The notes under the pieces are model-generated. The model did no database searches and was not told the DNA's origin. It worked only from the letters and a program-made list of their open reading frames with translations. Of a DNA stretch of 64,000 bases, positions 42,493-50,639 are shown in pieces. Location: assembly GCA_051955535.1 (NCBI GenBank), contig JBQCGP010000029.1:1-64000 (forward strand). Direction: 5' to 3'. A program made the position numbers and the translations under genes. Each line of letters begins with the position of its first letter. Positions within the stretch are counted from its first letter, which is position 1. The DNA is from 13-2-20CM-68-14 sp051955535 (GTDB lineage: Bacteria; Actinomycetota; Thermoleophilia; Gaiellales; Gaiellaceae).

Positions 42493-42523
42493 CAAACAGC
42501 CTGCATTCGTCGGACGGACGCGC

Positions 42524-42529
42524 TAGCTT
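42524..42529 (+). promoter_or_regulatory. Candidate -10 box TAGCTT upstream of the L,D-transpeptidase
   Basis: Same GCTAGCTTG context as at 41505, but 47 nt before GTG 42577, giving a leader of about 40 nt. No second box lies closer. Confidence 0.4.
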
Positions 42530-42576
42530 GCCGCGTAACAGTTTTTGCAAACGGGTACTCCCGCGCCCGGAACCCA

Positions 42577-43617
42577 GTGAAAATGCGCGTTTTCGTAATC
42601 GTCCTTGTCGTCGTAGTGCTCGTCCTGGCAGCAGGCGCCGGCGGCCTCTACGCCTACGACTCGTCGCGGTCGGACGTGATCGCACAAGGGGTCACGGCCG
42701 GCGGCGTGGACGTCGGAGGGCTGAGCGCGGCGCGGGCTCGCGACGTCCTCCGCCGTAGCCTCGGCCCGAAGCTCGGTTCGAGCGTCGTCCTGCTCTCGCA
42801 CGACCGGCGCTGGACGCTCTCGCCGGCGTCGATCGACGCGAGGCTCGGGGTCGACCGCATGGTTCGCGAGGCGCTCGCGCAAAGCCGCCAGGGCAATTTC
42901 CTCGGCCGCGCGGTGCGCGACCTGCGCGGTGAGAAGGTCAATGCTTCGGTTCCGCTCCGGGTCGCCTACTCGCGCGAGAAGCTGTACGGCTTCATCGGCG
43001 TCGTGGCGAAGCAGATCGAGCGGCCGGCCGTCGATGCGACGATCGAGCCCAGCGGGGTCACGCTCAACTGGACACCCTCCCACGACGGCATGGCGGTGCA
43101 GCGACGGTTCCTCGCGGCGCGGATCCTGCGGATGCTGCGCGACCCGAACGCACGTCACGTTGCAGAGATTCCGACGCGGGTGCTTCGCCCTCACCTCAGC
43201 ACGTCGCGGCTCGCCTACAAGTACCAGACGTTCATCACGATCGACCGCGCGCACTTCACGCTCCGGCTGTGGAAGAACCTGAAGCTCGCGCACTCGTACA
43301 CGATCGCCGTCGGCCGGCAGGGCCTCGAGACCCCGGCCGGCCAGTACGAGATCAACGACCGCCAGGTGAATCCGTCCTGGCACGTCCCGAACAGCTCCTG
43401 GGCGGGAGCTCTGGCCGGCCAGGTGATCCCGCCTGGGCCCACCGACCCGATCAAGGCCCGCTGGCTCGGCTTCTACAACGGCGCCGGGATTCACGGCACC
43501 GACGAGCTCTCGTCACTCGGCACGGCGGCGTCGCACGGCTGCATCCGGATGTCGATCCCCGACGTCGAGCAGCTCTACCCCCTCGTGCCGCTCCACACCC
43601 CGATCTACGTCGGCTAG
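42577..43617 (+). CDS. L,D-transpeptidase (YkuD) with N-terminal peptidoglycan-binding-like domain
   Basis: 346 residues. N-terminal membrane anchor (about 4-26), a VanW-type/PG-binding_4-like region (VTAGGVDVGGLSAARARDVL), then a C-terminal YkuD domain: HFTLRLWKNLKLAHSYTIAVG, GIHGTDELSSLGTAASHGCIRM with catalytic Cys about 322. Forms 3-3 cross-links in peptidoglycan outside the membrane. GTG 42577; ATG 42583 is an alternative. Followed directly by a long hairpin. Confidence 0.9.
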   Translation: MKMRVFVIVLVVVVLVLAAGAGGLYAYDSSRSDVIAQGVTAGGVDVGGLSAARARDVLRRSLGPKLGSSVVLLSHDRRWTLSPASIDARLGVDRMVREALAQSRQGNFLGRAVRDLRGEKVNASVPLRVAYSREKLYGFIGVVAKQIERPAVDATIEPSGVTLNWTPSHDGMAVQRRFLAARILRMLRDPNARHVAEIPTRVLRPHLSTSRLAYKYQTFITIDRAHFTLRLWKNLKLAHSYTIAVGRQGLETPAGQYEINDRQVNPSWHVPNSSWAGALAGQVIPPGPTDPIKARWLGFYNGAGIHGTDELSSLGTAASHGCIRMSIPDVEQLYPLVPLHTPIYVG

Positions 43618-43668
43618 CCCGACAAAGTCCGGCTCGCGCTCCGCGCGAGCCATGACGACTTTGTCGGG
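43618..43668 (+). terminator. Nested hairpin directly after the L,D-transpeptidase stop
   Basis: Outer 12-bp perfect stem (43618-43629 with 43657-43668) enclosing a 9-bp stem (43631-43639 with 43643-43651). Begins on the base after the TAG. A terminator for the transpeptidase is most likely. The following 88 nt to 43756 show nothing recognisable. Confidence 0.7.
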
Positions 43669-43756
43669 AATGGGTGTTGACTCGCTGGCGAGCTGGTCGC
43701 GACGCGCGGAGCCCGTCGCTCCGCGGCGAGAGTTTGTAAAAGGCTGTTACTTGGCT

Positions 43757-44518
43757 TCAGCGGCCTTCAAAATTCGGCTTGCGCTTCTCGGTAAACGCGG
43801 TCAGACCCTCCTTCGCGTCTTCGGAGGCGAACGCGAGGTAGAGGGCCCGCCGTTCGGCCTCTATTCCCGCCCGCAGCGTCGTCTCGTACGCCCGGTCGAC
43901 GGACTCCTTTGCAAGTCGCGTGGCAACCGGGCCCTTCGCAGCGATCTCGTGGGCGACGCGCTTCGTCTCCTCGAGCCACGCCTCGCGCGCGACGACGCGC
44001 GCGACGAGGCCGGCCCGGAGCGCCTCCTCGGCGTCGAGGCGGCGGCCGCTCAGGATCACGTCCATCGCGACGGCCTTGCCGACCGCCCGCGTCAGCATCT
44101 GCGTGCCGCCGGCGCCCGGGATGATTCCGAGCGCGGTCTCGGGTTGGCCGAACTGTGCCGTTTCCGAAGCGACGATCAGGTCGCAGGACATCGCCAGCTC
44201 GCAGCCGCCGCCGAGACAGAAGCCCGAGACGGCGGCGAGGAGCGGCGTCCAGAGCCCGCGGATCGCATCCCAGCGCTCCATTCGCCGCTGGTAGTAGAGG
44301 TCGATGGCGGACGAGCTTGCGAGCTCGCCGATGTCCGCGCCGGCCGCGAAAGCGCGTTCGTTGCCGCCGAGGACGATGCAGCGCACCGCCTCGTCCCGGT
44401 CGAGCTCTCCGAGCCGCGTCCCCAGCTCCTCCATCAGCTCGTCCGAGAGCGCGTTCAACGCGTCGGGGCGGTTGAGGAGGACGACCGCGATCGGATCGTC
44501 GCGCTCGACGAGGACTAG
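43757..44518 (-). CDS. Enoyl-CoA hydratase (two-Glu crotonase)
   Basis: About 253 residues. VVLLNRPDALNALS, RAFAAGADIGEL, GFCLGGGCELAMSCDL and GQPETALGIIPGAGGTQ (both catalytic glutamates) identify a hydratase of the FadB/PaaF type; it ends EKRKPNFEGR. No ATG, GTG, TTG or CTG start exists before the conserved N-terminus; at the junction the frame reads CTA over the upstream TAG (CTAG). ATT 44539 is another possibility. Start unresolved. Confidence 0.82.
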   Translation of the reverse strand, partial: LVLVERDDPIAVVLLNRPDALNALSDELMEELGTRLGELDRDEAVRCIVLGGNERAFAAGADIGELASSSAIDLYYQRRMERWDAIRGLWTPLLAAVSGFCLGGGCELAMSCDLIVASETAQFGQPETALGIIPGAGGTQMLTRAVGKAVAMDVILSGRRLDAEEALRAGLVARVVAREAWLEETKRVAHEIAAKGPVATRLAKESVDRAYETTLRAGIEAERRALYLAFASEDAKEGLTAFTEKRKPNFEGR

Positions 44519-45330
44519 TCCCTGTCTTTCGCCAGGAATGCCTGGATCGCCCCCTTCGCCTCCTCGCCGAGCATCGACATTGCCAGCCAGTCGCGAGCGT
44601 GGCCGACGGTCTCGTGCCACGAGATGTCGCGCCACCAGTTCAGCTGCTGCTTCGTGTACCTGAGCGTCTGCGGCAGCTTCACCGCGAGGCGCTCGACGTA
44701 GTAGTCGACCGCCGAGTCGAGCTCTGCCTCCGGCACGGCGCGGTTGACGAGCCCCCACTCCTCCGCCTGCCTGGCGGAGATCTCGTCGCAGAGGAGCAGG
44801 ATCTCGCGCGCGCGGCGGTCGCCGACGAAGATCGGCAGCCACTGCGTCGCCCCGCCGGCAGGCACGGAGCCGTGCTCCGGTCCCACGTGCCGGATGAACG
44901 CGTTGTCGACCATCACCGCCAGGTCGCATGCCATCTGCAGCTCGTTGCCGCCGCCGACGGCGATTCCCTGGACCCGGGCCACCGTCGGCTTGCCGAGCTC
45001 GCGCAGCCGGTCGTGCATGTCCTTGAAGGCGCCGAACCACTTCCAGTACTCCCGCGGGTTGTCGAGCAGGTCGGCGCCCCAGGCCTTCAGATCGGCGCCG
45101 ACGCAGAAAGCGCGGCCCGTGCCCGTGACGACGACGACGCGGATCTCGTCGTCCCAGCTGGCGTCCTCGCAGGCGCGTGCGATCTCACGAAGCATGCGGA
45201 AGTCGAACGCGTTCAGCACCTCGGGGCGGTTCAGCCTGATCGTCGCCCGGGGCGGCGACTTCTCGTAGACGATCCGCTCGAACCCGAGCTCGTCGGGCGA
45301 GACTGGCCTCGGCGCGTCCGGCTCGGTCAC
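44515..45330 (-). CDS. Enoyl-CoA hydratase/isomerase family protein, unusual subgroup
   Basis: 271 residues. IRLNRPEVLNAFDF, GRAFCVGADLKAWG, GIAVGGGNELQMACDLAV are crotonase features. The segment IRHVGPEHGSVPAGGATQWLP is closer to the GSVPxGGATQ pattern of ring-cleaving 6-oxocyclohex-1-ene-1-carbonyl-CoA hydrolase or MenB-like members than to plain hydratases. Substrate unknown. GTG 45330, 7 nt after TAGTCT. Confidence 0.85.
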   Translation of the reverse strand: MTEPDAPRPVSPDELGFERIVYEKSPPRATIRLNRPEVLNAFDFRMLREIARACEDASWDDEIRVVVVTGTGRAFCVGADLKAWGADLLDNPREYWKWFGAFKDMHDRLRELGKPTVARVQGIAVGGGNELQMACDLAVMVDNAFIRHVGPEHGSVPAGGATQWLPIFVGDRRAREILLLCDEISARQAEEWGLVNRAVPEAELDSAVDYYVERLAVKLPQTLRYTKQQLNWWRDISWHETVGHARDWLAMSMLGEEAKGAIQAFLAKDRD

Positions 45331-45337
45331 GGGCGCG

Positions 45338-45343
45338 AGACTA
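45338..45343 (-). promoter_or_regulatory. -10 box TAGTCT of the crotonase pair
   Basis: TAGTCT ends 7 nt before GTG 45330. One base away lies the opposite-strand TAGCAT box of the small transporter gene. Confidence 0.55.
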
Positions 45344-45344
45344 A

Positions 45345-45350
45345 TAGCAT
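45345..45350 (+). promoter_or_regulatory. -10 box TAGCAT of the small transporter
   Basis: TAGCAT is followed after 7 nt by GTG 45358. The two divergent genes are only 27 bp apart. Confidence 0.55.
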
Positions 45351-45357
45351 CGCGCGC

Positions 45358-45807
45358 GTGTCGGGAGGAAACACGCTCGCGGTGACGCTCAGCCTCGTCG
45401 CGGGCGTCGCCGGCACGGTGCAGATCGCGGTAATGGGCCGGCTCGGCGACCGGATCGGAGTCGTCCCTGCGTTCGCGTTCGCGGCGGCGGTCGCGGCCGG
45501 TATCGGCATCGTCGTGCTGCTCGCGGCGCGCAGGTCCCTGGTCGGCTTCGCACACGCAGTCGAGCAACCGGCGTGGATGTGGATCGGCGGGCTGATGGGC
45601 GCGATCGTCGTCCTCACGATCACCTACGCAGGACCACGGATCGGGCCAACGGCGACGGTCGCAGTGTTCCTCGTGGGCCAGTTCGCGGCCGCGATCGTCG
45701 TCGACCAGTACGGCCTGTTCGGGCTCGAACGGATCACGGTCGGCTGGCCACGGCTCGTCGGGCTGGCGCTGCTCGCGGCGGGGACGGCGCTAGTTCTCAG
45801 GCGCTAG
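45358..45807 (+). CDS. DMT family small transporter (YdcZ/DUF606-like)
   Basis: 149 residues with five hydrophobic helices; the length and the pattern AVTLSLVAGVAGTVQIAVMG and GPRIGPTATVAVFLVGQFAAA match the DUF606/YdcZ five-helix transporters. These usually act in pairs; here one copy only. GTG 45358. Stop TAG shares the tetranucleotide CTAG with the convergent EthD stop. Confidence 0.82.
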   Translation: MSGGNTLAVTLSLVAGVAGTVQIAVMGRLGDRIGVVPAFAFAAAVAAGIGIVVLLAARRSLVGFAHAVEQPAWMWIGGLMGAIVVLTITYAGPRIGPTATVAVFLVGQFAAAIVVDQYGLFGLERITVGWPRLVGLALLAAGTALVLRR

Positions 45808-46079
45808 TCGATCTCGGCGAAGTACACGCGGAATGGAATGCCGAGCCCTTGCGCGTCCTGGGCCGCCCGCACCAGCCCGTCCTGGGCTGCCTTCCACGTC
45901 TCGCGGTCGGGGAACTCGTACTCGAAGTAGTACGCGACGTCCGATTCGCCCTGCGGCGTGCCGAGGACCCGGCCGTGGCGGATCGTGGCGGAGGGCACCT
46001 CGCGCCGGTTGACCTCGACGTGCTCGGCGTAGCGCTCAGGATCGGGCGCTTCCGGGTAGAGGACGAACACGCGGATCAC
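45804..46079 (-). CDS. EthD family protein
   Basis: 91 residues, ferredoxin-like dimeric alpha/beta barrel type: MIRVFVLYPEAPDPERYAEHV, then YYFEYEFPDRETWKAAQDG and a final VYFAEID strand. EthD proteins accompany aromatic or ether degradation; exact role unknown. GTG 46079, 8 nt after TAGGCT. Confidence 0.85.
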   Translation of the reverse strand: MIRVFVLYPEAPDPERYAEHVEVNRREVPSATIRHGRVLGTPQGESDVAYYFEYEFPDRETWKAAQDGLVRAAQDAQGLGIPFRVYFAEID

Positions 46080-46087
46080 AAGCTGGG

Positions 46088-46093
46088 AGCCTA
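46088..46093 (-). promoter_or_regulatory. -10 box TAGGCT of the EthD gene
   Basis: TAGGCT ends 8 nt before GTG 46079, predicting a leaderless transcript. Confidence 0.5.
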
Positions 46094-46125
46094 ATGGGAT
46101 GGGCTAGCGGGTAGCGCGCGTTGTC

Positions 46126-47088
46126 ATGCAGGTGAGCCACAAGGCCAGGGTCTGGGTCGCCCTCTGGACGGTCTACATCGTCTGGGGCTCGACCTACCTC
46201 GGCATCGAGCTGGCCGGAGAGACGATCCCAGGCGTCTTCGGCGCAGGGGTGCGCTTCACGATCGTCGGGGTGGTCATGTTCAGCATCGTCGTCGCGAGGC
46301 GGGGCCGGCAGGCGCTCAGGATCGGGCGTGCCGAGCTCGCGTCGGCTGCGCTGGTCGGCCTGCTGCTGCCCGGCGCGAATTCGATCCTCTTCATCACCGA
46401 GCAGAAGGTCCCGATCGGGCTGACCTCGCTGATCATCGCCTCCGTGCCCCTGTGGGTCTTGCTGCTGCGGTTGTCGGTAGGAGAACGGCCGGACCGCGTC
46501 GCCTCGCTCGGCCTGCTAGTCGGCTTCGCCGGGATCGTCGTGCTCGTCCAGCCCGGCGGCAGCTCGGGACCGCTCGGCTACCTGCTCCTGACGGTCCTCG
46601 CCGCGGTCGCCTGGGCGGTCGGCTCGTTCCTGTCGCCGCGCATTCCCGTGCCGCGAGACGCGCTCGTGACGGCCGGCTACGAGACACTCATCGGCGGGCT
46701 CGTGCTGTTCGCGATCGGCCTTGCGACGACGTCGCCCTCGGACCTCGACCCATCGACCTGGTCTGCCCGCTCGATTTTCGGCCTCGTCTACTTGATCCTC
46801 GTCGGCTCGGTGATCGGCTACACGGCTTACGCCTGGCTGCTCGCGAACGCTCCACTCGGACAGGTCGCGACCTACGCTTACGTGAACCCGGTCGTCGCGA
46901 TCGCGCTCGGCGTGATCGTGCTCAACGAGAAGCTGACGCTGCGGGTCGTGCTCGGAGCGCTCCTGATCCTCGCTGCCGTGGCAATCGTCGTCAGGCGCGA
47001 GTCCGCGGTCGACCTAGAGACCGGCGAGGTCGTCGGGTCGGACCGGGACGCGCGCGAGCTCGCGGCCGCTGGCGGCTCGGAGCGCTGA
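46126..47088 (+). CDS. EamA (DMT) family transporter
   Basis: 320 residues with ten helices in two EamA repeats; ALWTVYIVWGSTYLGIELA starts the first and ASLGLLVGFAGIVVLVQPGG and FGLVYLILVGSVIGYTAYAW lie in the second. Exports or imports small metabolites; substrate unknown. ATG 46126. The last 25 codons overlap the convergent xdh Mo-subunit gene by 75 nt. Confidence 0.88.
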   Translation: MQVSHKARVWVALWTVYIVWGSTYLGIELAGETIPGVFGAGVRFTIVGVVMFSIVVARRGRQALRIGRAELASAALVGLLLPGANSILFITEQKVPIGLTSLIIASVPLWVLLLRLSVGERPDRVASLGLLVGFAGIVVLVQPGGSSGPLGYLLLTVLAAVAWAVGSFLSPRIPVPRDALVTAGYETLIGGLVLFAIGLATTSPSDLDPSTWSARSIFGLVYLILVGSVIGYTAYAWLLANAPLGQVATYAYVNPVVAIALGVIVLNEKLTLRVVLGALLILAAVAIVVRRESAVDLETGEVVGSDRDARELAAAGGSER

Positions 47089-49242
47089 GACGACCGCGGC
47101 CGTCGAGACGACCGTCGGCGGCTCGCCGACGCCCTTGACGCCGTAGGGCGCGTCCGGCTCGGGCTCCTCGACGAGCACCGCGTCGACCGGGGGCATGTCC
47201 AGGGTCGTGGGGATCAGGTAGTCGGTGAAGCTCGCATTCGTGATCAGTCCGTCCCTGGTCTGGATTTCCTCCATCAGTGCAAGCCCGAGCCCCTGAGCGG
47301 TGCCGCCCTCGATCTGCCCGTAGACGGCCTGCGGATTGACGGCCTTGCCGACGTCCTGCGCGGTGCCGATCCAGACGACGCGAGTGAGGCCGAGCTCCAC
47401 GTCGACCTCGGCGACGACCCGCATCGCAGCGCAGATGTAGGCGACGTGGGCGCCGGCGTCGTCGGTGATCTGGCCGGTTTCGGGGTCGAGTGGAACGGTG
47501 GGGCGATGGTGGTAGGTGCGTTCGACGTCGATCGTCTCGCCCGGCGCGAGGCCGCCGCGCAGTTCAAGCTCTTCCTTCGCCGCTCGGCACGCGAGCTGGA
47601 CGGCCCCGGCGGCCATCCAAGTCATGCGCGAGGCTGAGGCCGAGCCGGCGGAGCCGACCGAGGCCGTCTCCGCGGGAACGAGGACGACGTCGTCTAGCTC
47701 GAGCTCCGTACGCGCCGTCTGGAGGATCACGCCCACGACGCCCTGGCCGACCTCAGCGGCGGCGCAGTGGATCTCTGCGGAGCCGTCGCCGAGCCGGACG
47801 CGTGCCGCCGTCGAGTCGTCGAAGCCCTCCGAGTAGCAGACGTTCTTGAAGCCGACCGCGAACCCGACACCCCGCTTGACGCCCTCGCCGCGCGTCGTGT
47901 TACCGGAGCCGCCCGGCAGCCTTAGCGGACCCCGCGGCAGCTCCTCCGGCTCGGGAATCGGCAGCTCCGCGGAGCTTCGGATCACCTCGGCGGCCGGAAA
48001 CGAGCCGGTTATCTTCTGGCCGGTCGGCAGCGAGCCGCCGGGCCCGAGCGCGTTTAGGAGGCGGAGCTCGACCGGATCGATCCCGAGCGCGGCCGCCAGC
48101 TTGTCCATCTGCGCCTCGTGCGCGAAGCAGCTCTGGACGGCGCCGAAGCCACGCATTGCACCGCAAGGCGGGTTGTTCGTGTAGACGCAGGTGCACTCGA
48201 TCAGCGCGTTCTCGACCGCATAAGGGCCGCACGCGAACGAGGAGGCGTTCGCCGTGACCGCCGCGGAGCTCGAGGCGTAGGCGCCGCCGTCGAGCAGGAT
48301 CCTGGCGCGGACGTTCACGAGCTTGCCGTCGCGGGTCGCCCGGTGCTCCATCCAGATCTTCGCCGGGTGGCGATGGATGTGGCCGACGAAGGACTCCTCG
48401 CGGTTGTAGACCATCTTCACCGGCCGGTTCGTGTGCAGGGCGAGCATCGACGCGTGGATTTGCATGGAGAGGTCCTCGCGGCCGCCGAACGCGCCGCCGA
48501 CGCCGGAGAGGTGGATGCGCACCTGCTCGGGCTCGAGGCCGAGACAGGGCGCGACCTGGTCGCGGTCAACGTGAAGCCACTGCGTCGCGACGTAGACGTC
48601 GACGCCGCCCTCGGCATCGGGGATCGCGAGACCCGACTCGGGGCCGAGGAACGCCTGGTCCTGGATGCCGAGCTCGTAGACGCCCGAGACGGAGACCTCC
48701 GCCTCCGCGTCCGGGTCGCGGTGGCGGATCACGATCGTCCGCACGACGTTCGGGCGAGGGTCGTCGCGGAAGCCGTGGCCCGCCGTCGGTCGGCCGTCGT
48801 GGATCGGCTCCTGCTTCGTCGCGAGCTCGGGGTCGACGACCGGATCGAGCGGCTCGTAGGCGACATGGATCCGCTGGGCGGCGCGACGCGCCTGCTCCGG
48901 GTGCTCCGCGGCCACGATCGCAACCGGCTCGCCGAAGTAGCGGGCGCGGTCGATGGCGAGCACCGGCTGGTCAGGGAACTCGAGACCGTAGGTCTTGGCG
49001 CCTGGGACGTCGGCGTGAGTGAGGACGGCGTGTATGCCCGGCATCGAGATCGCCTCGGAGCCGTCGATCTCGAGGACGAGTGCGTGCGCGTGGGGGCTTC
49101 GCAACGTGTGGCCCCAGAGCATCCCGGCGGCGAAGAGGTCGCTCGAGTACGCGAACTCTCCCGTCGCCTTCGGAATCGCATCCTCGCGCCGGACGCTCTC
49201 GCCGACGCGGCCGTGCCGGAGCTTGCGAGCCGTACTGGTCAT
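47014..49242 (-). CDS. Xanthine dehydrogenase family molybdenum-binding subunit
   Basis: 742 residues. HGRVGESVRREDAIPKATGEF opening, GGAFGGRED, NPPCGAMRGFGAVQ (active-site Arg region), QGVVGVILQ and the catalytic-Glu region KGVGEPPTV. It binds the Mo-pyranopterin cofactor and hydroxylates purines. ATG 49242. The gene is separated from the upstream Fe-S subunit by 118 nt holding two palindromic repeats. Its position beside adenine deaminase and urate genes supports xanthine/hypoxanthine as substrate. Confidence 0.92.
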   Translation of the reverse strand: MTSTARKLRHGRVGESVRREDAIPKATGEFAYSSDLFAAGMLWGHTLRSPHAHALVLEIDGSEAISMPGIHAVLTHADVPGAKTYGLEFPDQPVLAIDRARYFGEPVAIVAAEHPEQARRAAQRIHVAYEPLDPVVDPELATKQEPIHDGRPTAGHGFRDDPRPNVVRTIVIRHRDPDAEAEVSVSGVYELGIQDQAFLGPESGLAIPDAEGGVDVYVATQWLHVDRDQVAPCLGLEPEQVRIHLSGVGGAFGGREDLSMQIHASMLALHTNRPVKMVYNREESFVGHIHRHPAKIWMEHRATRDGKLVNVRARILLDGGAYASSSAAVTANASSFACGPYAVENALIECTCVYTNNPPCGAMRGFGAVQSCFAHEAQMDKLAAALGIDPVELRLLNALGPGGSLPTGQKITGSFPAAEVIRSSAELPIPEPEELPRGPLRLPGGSGNTTRGEGVKRGVGFAVGFKNVCYSEGFDDSTAARVRLGDGSAEIHCAAAEVGQGVVGVILQTARTELELDDVVLVPAETASVGSAGSASASRMTWMAAGAVQLACRAAKEELELRGGLAPGETIDVERTYHHRPTVPLDPETGQITDDAGAHVAYICAAMRVVAEVDVELGLTRVVWIGTAQDVGKAVNPQAVYGQIEGGTAQGLGLALMEEIQTRDGLITNASFTDYLIPTTLDMPPVDAVLVEEPEPDAPYGVKGVGEPPTVVSTAAVVSALRAASGRELARVPVRPDDLAGL

Positions 49243-49246
49243 GCGG

Positions 49247-49277
49247 AACGTGTCCCCGTGCCTGGCACCGAGGTCCG
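49247..49277 (-). repeat. Palindromic repeat E (GTGCCTGGCAC type)
   Basis: 11-bp palindrome GTGCCTGGCAC at 49258-49268 with a flanking CGTGTCCCC tail. Inverted relative to repeat F. Confidence 0.6.
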
Positions 49278-49324
49278 CCCCTCTTGGACAGGAGGCGGGG
49301 CCGCAACGGCGCATCGCTCCACGC

Positions 49325-49350
49325 TCACGCCTGGCACCGGGGCACGTCCC
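49325..49350 (+). repeat. Palindromic repeat F (partner of repeat E)
   Basis: GCCTGGCACCGGGGCACGTCCC-like copy, quoted by its core GCCTGGCACCGGGGCACGT, opposite in orientation to repeat E; the two could pair into a long imperfect stem in the xdh mRNA. Confidence 0.6.
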
Positions 49351-49360
49351 GCGAGGACCG

Positions 49361-49813
49361 TCAACCCGCCGCCACCCTGACCGCGTCGAAGATCTTTGCG
49401 TAGCCCGTGCAGCGGCAGAGGTTGCCCGACAGCGCCTCACGGATTTCGTCCTCGCTGGGGGTCGGGTTGCGGGCCAGTAGGTCGGCCGTCGCCACGACGA
49501 ACCCCGGCGTGCAGAAGCCGCACTGGACTGCGCCTGTCTCGGCAAACGCCGTCTGGACCGCGTGCAGCTCGCCGTCCGCGCCCAGCCCTTCGACCGTGAC
49601 GAGCTCGTGGCCGTCCGCCTGTGCGGCCAGCACGAGGCAGGCGCAGACGAGCGTGCCGTCGAGGAGCACCGAGCACGAGCCACATTCGCCCTGCTCGCAT
49701 GCGTTCTTCGAGCCCGGCAGGCCCAGCCGCTCGCGAAGGACGTAGAGGAGGCTCTCGCCGGCCCAGACGTCGGTCTCGAGACGCTCGCCGTTGACGGTCA
49801 GCTCGATCCTCAC
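49361..49813 (-). CDS. Xanthine dehydrogenase family [2Fe-2S] subunit
   Basis: 150 residues. First cluster CEQGECGSCSVLLDG, second cluster CGFCTPG and CRCTGY. Carries electrons from the Mo centre to FAD. GTG 49813 overlaps the FAD-subunit stop (GTGA). Confidence 0.94.
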   Translation of the reverse strand: MRIELTVNGERLETDVWAGESLLYVLRERLGLPGSKNACEQGECGSCSVLLDGTLVCACLVLAAQADGHELVTVEGLGADGELHAVQTAFAETGAVQCGFCTPGFVVATADLLARNPTPSEDEIREALSGNLCRCTGYAKIFDAVRVAAG

Positions 49814-50601
49814 GCGAGGCAGCGCTCCAGAGCGCGCCCGGTAAGGACGCGGAGCGCGTGGCGGCGGTAAGCGGCGCTGCCCCGCACGTCGTCGATCGGG
49901 CTCGCGGCCTCGGCGACCTTCTCGGGGAACGCGTCGCGATCCCCTAGCGGGCCTCTCACGAGGCCGGGCACCGGGCCGGCCGAGCCGTAGGCCGCGCGCA
50001 CCTCGTCGCGCTCCCGGTCGACGGCCAGTGCAAGCGAGACGACCGAGATCACCATCGCGTTGCGCGGGCCCACCTTCATGAACGTCTGTGCTTGGGCAAC
50101 CGCGCGCACGCGGACGCCCGTGATCAGCTCGTCCTCGGCCAGTGCGTTGCGCTTCGGACCCGTCAGGAACTCGACCAGCGGCGTTACGCGCTCTCCATGG
50201 AGGCTCGCCGTCTCCACGACCGCGTCGCAGATCAGCAGCGGCGGTAGCGCGTCGCCTGCGGGCGAGGCTGTCCCGAGGTTGCCTCCGATCGTGCCCCGGT
50301 TGCGGATCTGCGGCCCGCCGACCGTTCGAGCAGCCTCGGCCAGCGCCGGCAGCGCCTCGGCTAGCGGCGGCTCCATCGCCTCGGTGTAGGTCAGGCCGGC
50401 GCCGAGCCGCAAGGAACCGTTGTCGCGGGACCAGCCACGCAGCTCCGGCACCTCGTTCAGGTTGAGCAGAACAGCGGGCCGCGCGCGGTCGAAGTTGAGC
50501 TCGACCATCACGTCCGTGCCGCCCTGGATCGGCACTGCGTTGGGCCGGTCCGCTTTCAGGCGCAGCGCTTCGTTGAGGCTCCACGGGGTCAGCACCTCCA
50601 C
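49810..50601 (-). CDS. Xanthine dehydrogenase family FAD-binding subunit
   Basis: 263 residues with both FAD-binding segments IQGGTDVMVELN and NRGTIGGNLGTASPAGD. Operon order FAD, Fe-S, Mo subunit. GTG 50601 follows TACGCT by 7 nt; divergent from adenine deaminase with 38 bp between. Confidence 0.93.
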   Translation of the reverse strand: MEVLTPWSLNEALRLKADRPNAVPIQGGTDVMVELNFDRARPAVLLNLNEVPELRGWSRDNGSLRLGAGLTYTEAMEPPLAEALPALAEAARTVGGPQIRNRGTIGGNLGTASPAGDALPPLLICDAVVETASLHGERVTPLVEFLTGPKRNALAEDELITGVRVRAVAQAQTFMKVGPRNAMVISVVSLALAVDRERDEVRAAYGSAGPVPGLVRGPLGDRDAFPEKVAEAASPIDDVRGSAAYRRHALRVLTGRALERCLA

Positions 50602-50608
50602 GCGGGCA

Positions 50609-50614
50609 AGCGTA
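50609..50614 (-). promoter_or_regulatory. -10 box TACGCT of the xdh operon
   Basis: TACGCT ends 7 nt before GTG 50601, predicting a leaderless xdh transcript. Confidence 0.5.
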
Positions 50615-50627
50615 TTGGGCGCACGGG

Positions 50628-50633
50628 TATCGT
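50628..50633 (+). promoter_or_regulatory. -10 box TATCGT of the adenine deaminase operon
   Basis: TATCGT is followed after 6 nt by ATG 50640: leaderless. The xdh and ade promoters face apart within 38 bp, so one regulator could control both. Confidence 0.55.
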
Positions 50634-50639
50634 CGTCAA

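Noticed and set aside
47041..49360. Many long antisense frames on the opposite strand of real genes (for example against xdh, paa and STAND genes)
   Set aside because: High GC gives long shadow frames rich in Arg, Ala and Gly without family motifs.
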